Of a DNA stretch of 64,000 nucleotides, positions 57,837-64,000 are shown piece after piece (the stretch's first letter is position 1; each line of letters starts with the position of its first letter). The stretch covers positions 61,252-125,251 of the forward strand of contig NZ_JAINVH010000024.1 of the NCBI RefSeq assembly GCF_020400825.1, in the 5' to 3' direction. The notes below the pieces were generated by a model, which worked only from the letters and a program-made list of their open reading frames with translations, was not told the DNA's origin and made no database searches. Source of the DNA: Streptomyces sp. HPF1205 (GTDB lineage: Bacteria > Actinomycetota > Actinomycetes > Streptomycetales > Streptomycetaceae). Made by a program: the position numbers and the translations under genes.

Positions 57837-59813
57837 GCCGACGTGGACGCGCGGGCGGCGCGTCACGTCCGGCTCGGCCTCGCGCAGCACCTCGCGGGTG
57901 ACCGGCGCGACCTCGCCCTGCCCGAAGAGGAAGAAGCGCAGGAAGTTGGCGAACGGGCCGCCCTCGGTCCACTCGAAGTAGATGTGCGGCTTGGCGCCGG
58001 TGAGATCGCGTACGTGCAGGAGGAAGGCGGCCAGCGCGTTGGGCACGGAGGTGCCGTCCAGGGTGAGCACGCGGTAGCGCTCGTGCATGACCTCGCCGCG
58101 CACGGTGACCGCGGACTCGAACTCGGAGGGGTCGCGCACGGTCACCTCGACGAAGACGAAGTCCTCGTCGGGTCCGAGGTCGTTGTCGTGGCGGATCTGC
58201 TTGGCCTTGTCCCGGTACTCGGCGACGTCCCGCCGGTCCGGTTCGTTGGCGATGAAGCGGATCCGGCGGCTGGCGATGTCCCGGACGAAACGCGAGGCCA
58301 TGTCGTCCAGTTCCACGCTGGTCACCCGCAGTTCGAAGGAGCGGGCGAGCCGCGACATCAGCGAGATCAGGACGATCCCGGCGATGAAGCAGGCACCGAT
58401 CTTCACACCGTCCGGGCGCTCCAGGATGTTGACCACCGTGGTGTAGAGGAACACGACGGCGATGACCGCGAAGCCGATGGTCCACTTGCGCTGCCCGGCC
58501 TTGCGGGCGGCGATGGTCACGGCGATGGCGGCCGAGCTGATGAGCACCAGGACGCCGGTGGCGTACGCGCCGCCCTGCTTGTCGACGTTGGCGTCGAAGA
58601 TCCACGTCACCAGGAACGCCACCAGCGTGAACACCAGCACCATCGGCCGCACCGCCCGCGCCCAGTGCGGCGCCATCCCGTACCGCGGCAGGTACCGCGG
58701 CATCAGGTTCAGCAGCCCCGCCATCGCCGACGCGCCGGCGAACCACAGGATGGCGATCGTCGAGAAGTCGTAGGCGGTACCGAACCCGGAGCCCAGGTAC
58801 TCGTGCGCGAGGTAGGCCAGCGCCCGCCCGTTCGCCGGGCCACCGGCCTCGAAGTCGCGCTTGGGGATCAGCACCGTGGTGATGAAGCTCGTCGCGATCA
58901 GGAACACGCTCATGATCAGCGCCGCCGTGGTCAGCAAGGTGCGCGTGTCCCGGATCCGCCCAGCCGGGGCGTCCTCGGTGTCCCCCGCGTCGCCCCGCAC
59001 GTGCGGCATCACCGCGACGCCCGTCTCGAACCCGGACAGGCCCAGCGCCAGCTTGGGGAACACCACCAGTGACACCCCCACCATGACCCACACGCTGCCC
59101 CGCTCCGCGCGCAGCCCGTTCGACCAGTCCGTCACCAGGTGCGGGGCCGTCAGCACGTGGTAGAGGCCGTCGACCACCACCACCACGTTCATTCCGAGAT
59201 AGACGCCCACCAGCACCACGGCCACGCCGATGGCCTCCAGGAACCCCTTCAGGAACACCGCGCCCAGCAGTGCCACCAGGACCAGCGTGATGAGCATCTG
59301 ACGGCCGTGCAGCGCCGACGCGAAGTGCGGGTTCTCCACCAGGTGCGTCGACGCGTCGGCGGCCGACAGCGTGATGGTGATCAGGAAGTCGGTCGCCGCG
59401 AAGCCCAGCAGCGCCAGGACGAACAGCTTTCCCTTCCAGAACGACAGCAGCCGCTCCAGCATCGCGATCGAGCCCTGGCCGTGGGGGCTCTCCCGCGCCA
59501 CCCGCCGGTACACCGGCAGCGCGCCGGCCAGTGTGACGATCACCAGCACCACCGTGGCGATCGGCGACAGCAGCCCCGCGGCCAGCGCCGCGATGCCCGG
59601 CTGGTACCCGAGCGTCGAGAAGTAGTCGACACCGGTCAGGCACATCACGCGCCACCACCGCTGGCCCGCGTCCGCCGCCTCCGGCGGCGCGTGCGGCCCC
59701 TGCTGCCGGCCCATGTCCGACAGCCCCTCCAGCAACCACCCCCGCAACCGGCCCTGCGCCCCGGGTTCCGGCGGCTGGGACGTCGTGCCGGTCGTCTCCG
59801 CTGTGGCGGCCAT
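57834..59813 (-). CDS. APC-superfamily permease with cytoplasmic C-domain
   Basis: Predicted 659 residues from ATG 59813. About twelve membrane segments from residue 60 (VMCLTGVDYFSTLGYQPGIAALAAG) to 470, as in amino-acid/polyamine or KUP-like transporters, and a 190-residue soluble C-terminal domain (SFELRVTSVELDDMASRFVRDI ... PHIYFEWTEGGPFANFLRFFLFGQGEVAP). This is a common actinobacterial type of uncertain substrate. The gene stands alone. Confidence 0.88.
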   Translation of the reverse strand: MAATAETTGTTSQPPEPGAQGRLRGWLLEGLSDMGRQQGPHAPPEAADAGQRWWRVMCLTGVDYFSTLGYQPGIAALAAGLLSPIATVVLVIVTLAGALPVYRRVARESPHGQGSIAMLERLLSFWKGKLFVLALLGFAATDFLITITLSAADASTHLVENPHFASALHGRQMLITLVLVALLGAVFLKGFLEAIGVAVVLVGVYLGMNVVVVVDGLYHVLTAPHLVTDWSNGLRAERGSVWVMVGVSLVVFPKLALGLSGFETGVAVMPHVRGDAGDTEDAPAGRIRDTRTLLTTAALIMSVFLIATSFITTVLIPKRDFEAGGPANGRALAYLAHEYLGSGFGTAYDFSTIAILWFAGASAMAGLLNLMPRYLPRYGMAPHWARAVRPMVLVFTLVAFLVTWIFDANVDKQGGAYATGVLVLISSAAIAVTIAARKAGQRKWTIGFAVIAVVFLYTTVVNILERPDGVKIGACFIAGIVLISLMSRLARSFELRVTSVELDDMASRFVRDIASRRIRFIANEPDRRDVAEYRDKAKQIRHDNDLGPDEDFVFVEVTVRDPSEFESAVTVRGEVMHERYRVLTLDGTSVPNALAAFLLHVRDLTGAKPHIYFEWTEGGPFANFLRFFLFGQGEVAPVTREVLREAEPDVTRRPRVHVG

Positions 59814-60225
59814 TCCTCATCTGCTCCTGGTCTGCGTGGCGCGAACCGGCTCCGCCGGCCGCGCTGTGTGCCGAGAAGATCAGCGTATTCGCGCCAATCG
59901 GGATGAACCGCGCGCCCTGCCGCGGCCCCGTGGCCGGTTCCTCCCGTACCCGCGGTCCTCGCGCGCGCCCGGTCGCCGTGCCCGCGGCGGCACTTGCCCG
60001 GCGTCGGCGGCCCGGCCCCAGCGTGGGCGACGGCCCGCCCGCGGGGCCGCGGGGGCGGCAAGTCCATACGCGTTCTTGACGCGCCACGCGCCGCGGCGGG
60101 CCCGGACGGCCGGCGGAATCGGGCGGTCTGGCCCATCAGGGGGGCGATGCGGTCTTTGCCGTTTCGATCCCGGGGCAGGCGGTACCGACGAGAGACGGGC
60201 CTTCGCCAACCGATCAGGGAGCACC
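59814..60225. other. Divergent intergenic region, transporter / catalase, 412 bases
   Basis: No gene supported. It contains the SigB-like promoter described separately and, near the transporter start, AGGAGCAGATGAGGA as its ribosome site. The remainder is GC-rich without clear structure. Confidence 0.45.
60161..60186 (+). promoter_or_regulatory. SigB-like promoter of the catalase gene
   Basis: GTTT (60161-60164), 16-base spacer, GGTACC (60181-60186), matching the GNNT-N14-16-GGGTAC/T form of Streptomyces SigB-type stress promoters except for one base in the -10. It lies 40 bases upstream of ATG 60226. Confidence 0.5.
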
Positions 60226-62511
60226 ATGAGCGAGTCCAACCCGATCCGGAAGATCGTGGACAAAGCGGCGGAACTGGCCTCGGAGGTGGCGCCGCGGCAG
60301 AAGGCCGAGATCCCGGGCGTACCGGGGGGCGCGCCACCCACGGTCGAGGAGCCGGTCGAGCCGCGCGAGCCGCTGCCCGCCAAACCCGACCAGTCCGCTC
60401 CGGAGCCGGTGAGCGCCACCGGGCGGCCGGGCGCCGGGCCGAGGTCGCAGGCCGGGCCCTTCCTCACCAACGCCCAGGGCACCCGGCTGCCCGACTCCGA
60501 CCACTCCTTGAAGGCCGGCCCGCGCGGCCCCGTCCTGCTGCAGGATCACCACCTGCGGGAGAAGATCACCCACTTCGACCACGAGCGCATCCCCGAGCGG
60601 GTGGTGCACGCGCGCGGCGCGGCGGCGCACGGCGTCTTCCGCGGCTACGGGACGGCGGCCGGGGTGTGCAAGGCGGCGTTCCTCGCCGAGGACGTGACGA
60701 CGCCCGTCTTCGTGCGGTTCTCCACCGTGCTGGGCTCGCGCGGCTCCGCCGACACCGTACGCGACACGCGGGGCTTCGCGACGAAGTTCTACACCTCCGA
60801 GGGCGTGTACGACCTGGTCGGCAACAACATGCCGGTGTTCTTCATCCAGGACGCGATCAAGTTCCCCGACGTCATCCACGCCGGGAAGCCGCACCCGGAC
60901 CGGGAGATCCCGCAGGCGCAGAGCGCGCACGACACGTTCTGGGACTTCGTCTCGCTGCACACCGAGGCCGCCCACCACACGATGTGGAACATGTCCGACC
61001 GGGGCATCGCCCGGTCCTTCCGGATGATGGAGGGCTTCGGCGTCCACACCTTCCGCCTGGTCAACGAGCGGGGCGAGACCACGCTGGCGAAGTTCCACTG
61101 GAAGCCCGAGGCCGGCGTGCACTCCCTGGTGTGGGAGGAGGCGCAGCTGATCAGCGGTCTCGACCCGGACTTCCACCGCCGCGACCTGGCCGACGCGATC
61201 GAGGCGGGGGCCTTCCCCGCATGGGAGCTGGGCATCCAGACCTTCCCCGACACTCCCGACCAGATGTTCGAGGGCATCGACCTGCTCGACCCGACCAAGA
61301 TCGTGCCGGAGGAACTGGCACCGGTCCGGCCGATCGGGCTGATGACCCTCGACGCCAACCCGACGAACTTCTTCGCCGAGACCGAGCAGGTCGCCTTCCA
61401 CGTCGGCCACCTCGTCCCCGGCATCGACGTCACCGACGACCCGCTGCTGGCGGGGCGGCTGTTCAGCTACGTCGACACGCAGATCACCCGGCTGGGCGGG
61501 TCCAACTTCGCGCAGATCCCGATCAACCGCACGCACGCGCCGGTCGACGACAACCTGCGGGACGGCTTCCACCAGGACGCGGTGCACAGCGGGGTGGCCC
61601 CGTACAAGCCCAACTCGCTCGACGGCGGCTGCCCGTTCTTCGCCGGCGCCGGCGACCGCGCGTACATCGAGCACCCCACGCCGATCGCCGCCGCCGAGAA
61701 GGTGCGCGAGGCACCCGCGTCCTTCGGCGACCACTTCAGCCAGGCCCGGCTGTTCTGGCGCAGCATGAGCCCGGTGGAGCGGGAGCACATCATCGCCGCG
61801 TACACCTTCGAGCTGGGCAAATGCTACGAACAGGCCGTCAAGGAGCGGGCGCTGGGGACGCTGGCGAACATCGACCCGTACCTGTGCGCGCAGGTCGCCC
61901 AGGGGCTGGGACTGCCCGCGCCGAAGGCGACCGAGCCGCTCGCCGACCCGGCGCCGAGTCCGGCGCTGTCGCAGATCGGGCGCACCTGGCCGACCACCGG
62001 CCGGGTCATCGGCATCGTCGCGGACGACCGGACCGACCTGGCCGCGCTCGCGGCCCTCCGCCAGGCGGTGCTGTCCGCCGGCATGGTCCCGCTGGTGGTC
62101 GCGCCCGTCGGGGGTGAACTGCGCGCCGACGGAGCCGGCCCGGTGACCGTCCAGCGCACCTTCGCCACCGCGAGGTCCGTGGAGTACGACGCGCTGCTGC
62201 TGACCGGCGCGCCCGCGCCCGGCAAGGACGCGGCGCCCGGACGGGACGCCAAGGCCGGCGCGCTGCCCAGGCCGTCCGTACCGGTGGACCCGCGGGTGGC
62301 GCTGATGGTCAACGAGGCGTTCCGGCACTGCAAGGCGATCGGCAGCCTCGACGGCGGGCGGCCGGTCCTGGAGGCGGCGGGCGTCGCCGCTGACGCCACG
62401 GGCATCGTCCTCGGCCCGGACGGCGAACAGGTGCTGCGCGAGCTGACCGGACTGCTCACCCGGCACCGGGTGTGGGACCGCTTCCCGCCCCCGCCGGAGA
62501 GCGCCGCGTAG
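60226..62511 (+). CDS. katE: Large-subunit catalase (KatE/HPII type)
   Basis: Predicted 761 residues from ATG 60226. The catalase core (80-570) has HARGAAAHGVFRGYG (catalytic His), VRFSTVLGSRGSADTVRDTRGFATKFYT, VGNNMPVFFIQD (catalytic Asn), and the haem-Tyr region RLFSYVDTQITRLG. A C-terminal flavodoxin/GATase1-like domain (590-761, GRVIGIVADDRTDLAALAAL) marks the large-subunit clade of E. coli HPII. It breaks down hydrogen peroxide under stress, in line with the promoter. The N-terminal 75 residues are a Pro-rich extension. Confidence 0.96.
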   Translation: MSESNPIRKIVDKAAELASEVAPRQKAEIPGVPGGAPPTVEEPVEPREPLPAKPDQSAPEPVSATGRPGAGPRSQAGPFLTNAQGTRLPDSDHSLKAGPRGPVLLQDHHLREKITHFDHERIPERVVHARGAAAHGVFRGYGTAAGVCKAAFLAEDVTTPVFVRFSTVLGSRGSADTVRDTRGFATKFYTSEGVYDLVGNNMPVFFIQDAIKFPDVIHAGKPHPDREIPQAQSAHDTFWDFVSLHTEAAHHTMWNMSDRGIARSFRMMEGFGVHTFRLVNERGETTLAKFHWKPEAGVHSLVWEEAQLISGLDPDFHRRDLADAIEAGAFPAWELGIQTFPDTPDQMFEGIDLLDPTKIVPEELAPVRPIGLMTLDANPTNFFAETEQVAFHVGHLVPGIDVTDDPLLAGRLFSYVDTQITRLGGSNFAQIPINRTHAPVDDNLRDGFHQDAVHSGVAPYKPNSLDGGCPFFAGAGDRAYIEHPTPIAAAEKVREAPASFGDHFSQARLFWRSMSPVEREHIIAAYTFELGKCYEQAVKERALGTLANIDPYLCAQVAQGLGLPAPKATEPLADPAPSPALSQIGRTWPTTGRVIGIVADDRTDLAALAALRQAVLSAGMVPLVVAPVGGELRADGAGPVTVQRTFATARSVEYDALLLTGAPAPGKDAAPGRDAKAGALPRPSVPVDPRVALMVNEAFRHCKAIGSLDGGRPVLEAAGVAADATGIVLGPDGEQVLRELTGLLTRHRVWDRFPPPPESAA

Positions 62512-62541
62512 CCGCGCGTACGCCGCGCCCGGCCGCGGTAC

Positions 62542-62574
62542 CGGAAGGGCCCGCCTCACCCGCGGGCCCTTCCG
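62542..62574 (+). terminator. Terminator after catalase gene
   Basis: A 13-base perfect stem, CGGAAGGGCCCGC (62542-62554) and GCGGGCCCTTCCG (62562-62574), loop of seven, followed by ACCTTTCC. It lies 30 bases after the stop. Confidence 0.85.
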
Positions 62575-62749
62575 ACCTTTCCGGCCCGGCCGGCGGCCGC
62601 GGCGGCCTCGTCCGGACCGCCGCCGAGCACGATCGGGGCCGGGCGTTCCGTACGGGCCGGTGAGCGCGCCCGGTCCGGCCGCCCGTCACCCGTTCGGCCG
62701 GGCCCGCGTGGTGCGGGAACGGCGGGCGGGCGCGGGTCGAACGCCGCTG

Positions 62750-63124
62750 TCAGTCCCGCGGGGGCCTGCGGGTGCGCGGGGCGGGACCGAGGACATCGGC
62801 CAGGTGGCGGCGGAGTTCGGGCGGCAGGGGGGTGCCCTGGGCGGCCGCGACCACGTGGTGGGCGACCACTCGCAGCTTGACGTTGGCGTGCTGGGAGACG
62901 GTGGAGATCGTCCGCCACGCCTCCTCGGCGCTGCAGCCGTTGAGCGCCATGAGGACACCGCGCGCCTGATCGATCACGGGGCGGCTGCGCATGGCCTGCT
63001 TGAGCTGGGCGATCTCCTCGCGCAGACGGGCGTGTCCCATGCCGTCCGGGACGTCGGGGCCGGGGTCGGGGTCGGGGACGTCGGGGTCGGGGTCGGGGTC
63101 GACCGCGGGGGGTTGCGCGTACAC
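62750..63124 (-). CDS. ANTAR-domain protein
   Basis: Predicted 124 residues from GTG 63124; an ATG near 63040 is an alternative start that would leave the domain alone. The ANTAR domain fills residues 30-90 (LREEIAQLKQAMRSRPVIDQARGVLMALNGCSAEEAWRTISTVSQ), an RNA-binding antiterminator fold. The N-terminus is an (Asp-Pro) repeat, from 6-base GGGGTC repeats at about 63052-63101. There is no GAF or receiver sensor domain, so its input is unknown. It may antiterminate a stress or nitrogen operon. Confidence 0.8.
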   Translation of the reverse strand: MYAQPPAVDPDPDPDVPDPDPGPDVPDGMGHARLREEIAQLKQAMRSRPVIDQARGVLMALNGCSAEEAWRTISTVSQHANVKLRVVAHHVVAAAQGTPLPPELRRHLADVLGPAPRTRRPPRD

Positions 63125-63645
63125 GGGTCGCCCGCACCTCCTCCTCGTCCCGGCTCGCGCCCGGCGCCTCGCCGGGCCCGTGAGCGGCCGACGGCCGCGG
63201 ACCGCCCGCGGGGCGCGCCACGGTCCCGGACACTGTCTGGCGTTTACCGCGGCGGCCCGCGCGCCATGCGCGACAGCCGTCACCGGTTCCACCGGGCGGC
63301 CCGATCGCGCAGGTCAGCCGGGAGATTTGGGTACAGGAAGGTTGTCCGCCCGCCGCAGGAGCGGTATGACGGGTACAGGGAAGCCGTGACCGCGGCCGGT
63401 CCGCGCACGGCCTCTCCGCCACCGCCTCGACGATCAAGCCGCCCGCACGTCGGCGGCCCCGGGGCACGGCGCCCCGCCGGAAGCCGGCCGCCCGGTCCTC
63501 GACCGGGCCACCGCCGCCCGAACGGCACGGACGCCGTCCGCCCGCCTCCCCCGCCGGCACCGTACGGACCCGCGACCGCGGCGATCCCGCGACCGCGCGT
63601 ACGCCTGCCGCCCGTACCACCCGTACGCGCAGGAGGGCGAGACCC
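63125..63645. promoter_or_regulatory. Divergent region, ANTAR / STAS genes, 521 bases
   Basis: No gene supported. GGGTACAGG occurs at 63329-63337 and 63371-63379; GGGTAC is the -10 of SigB-type promoters, but I find no matching -35 at the right distance, so these are only candidates. AGGAGGG at 63631-63637 is the STAS ribosome site. Confidence 0.35.
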
Positions 63646-64000
63646 ATGGAACCGCTCACCGTATCCGCGGACCGCCGGGCCGGATGGACCGTCCTGGAGG
63701 TGACCGGCGAACTCGACATCGCGACACGCGCCGGCCTCGACGAGGCCCTGGCGGCCGCCGGTCCCACGGATGTCGTCCTGGACTTCTCACGACTCGACTT
63801 CTGCGACGTCACCGGACTGAACCTGCTGGTCAGCGCCCGGCACCGGCTCCGGGACCGGCACGGCGAACTGCGCGTGGTGTGCCCGCCGGGGCGGGTCCGG
63901 CGGCTGCTGGGGGTCGCCGGGCTGACCCGCTCGATCCCCGTGTACGACACGCTGGCCGAGGCCGTCGCGGGCGGCGGGGGGAAGTCCGCCGGCGATCGCC
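63646..64000 (+). CDS. STAS-domain anti-sigma factor antagonist (3' end outside window)
   Basis: The frame from ATG 63646, behind AGGAGGG, is open to the window end; 118 residues are visible, close to the usual full length. The STAS fold is clear: LTVSADRRAGWTVLEVTGELD, VVLDFSRLDFCDVTGLNLL and LRVVCPPGRVRRLLGVAGL. The phosphorylation site, usually DSSG, reads DVTG with Thr56. Such proteins free a sigma factor by binding its anti-sigma kinase and are switched on by RsbU-type phosphatases like that at 18021-20195. Confidence 0.9.
   Translation, partial: MEPLTVSADRRAGWTVLEVTGELDIATRAGLDEALAAAGPTDVVLDFSRLDFCDVTGLNLLVSARHRLRDRHGELRVVCPPGRVRRLLGVAGLTRSIPVYDTLAEAVAGGGGKSAGDR

Noticed and set aside
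63052..63101. GGGGTC hexamer repeats as a CRISPR or iteron array
   Set aside because: They are contiguous and in frame, coding for the Asp-Pro stretch of the ANTAR protein; there are no spacers.

Overview
The window is very GC-rich DNA with GTG starts, strong GGAGG ribosome binding sites, many 4-base gene overlaps and long GC hairpins between convergent genes. Gene content (type II polyketide synthase, xylobiose-type uptake operon, RsbU-type phosphatase, STAS and ANTAR proteins, F420-type reductase) fits a Streptomyces-like actinomycete chromosome. I saw no tRNA, rRNA, CRISPR array, insertion sequence or phage gene.

1-14.6 kb is an aromatic (type II) polyketide cluster, cut by the left edge. 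Its core operon is cupin, KS-alpha, KS-beta/CLF, a fused ACP-aromatase/cyclase, a TcmI/WhiE-VII-type cyclase, an acyl-CoA carboxylase epsilon subunit, two antibiotic-biosynthesis-type monooxygenases, an FAD monooxygenase and a DUF1772/anthrone-oxygenase-like membrane protein. Upstream lie an O-methyltransferase, a LuxR regulator, an SDR, a second cupin and an acyl-CoA carboxylase beta subunit. Downstream lie an F420-type reductase, a second LuxR regulator, a methyltransferase and a SnoaL-like protein. The order resembles spore-pigment (whiE) and pentangular polyphenol clusters. The standout features are the ACP-aromatase fusion and the beta/epsilon carboxylase pair, probably a dedicated malonyl-CoA supply.

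14.8-25 kb is mixed: a succinate-semialdehyde-type dehydrogenase, a large secreted protein, a PAS-GAF-PP2C-ATPase stress phosphatase, a proline-repeat protein, aldose 1-epimerase, a NYN-domain protein and an Ada-AlkA repair fusion whose glycosylase end looks shortened. 24.8-30.2 kb is a sugar or polyol catabolic locus: a ROK repressor divergent from two Gfo/Idh/MocA dehydrogenases and two TIM-barrel isomerases, with overlapping divergent -35 boxes. 30.4-35.9 kb holds a MarC protein, an FAD oxidoreductase, a FluG-like glutamine synthetase/amidohydrolase pair and a CBS protein.

36-54 kb is a carbohydrate-use island: secreted GH16 with a ricin-type lectin domain, another Gfo/Idh/MocA enzyme, secreted GH92 mannosidase, GH42 beta-galactosidase, a CE4 deacetylase, and a LacI regulator divergent from a bxlEFGA-like ABC transporter and GH3 operon. 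LacI-type palindromes precede most of these genes. 54-64 kb has an aldo/keto reductase and LysR pair, an MFS exporter, an APC-type transporter, a large catalase with a SigB-like promoter, an ANTAR protein and a STAS protein cut by the right edge. Long intergenic stretches were read and are listed, including those where nothing was found.
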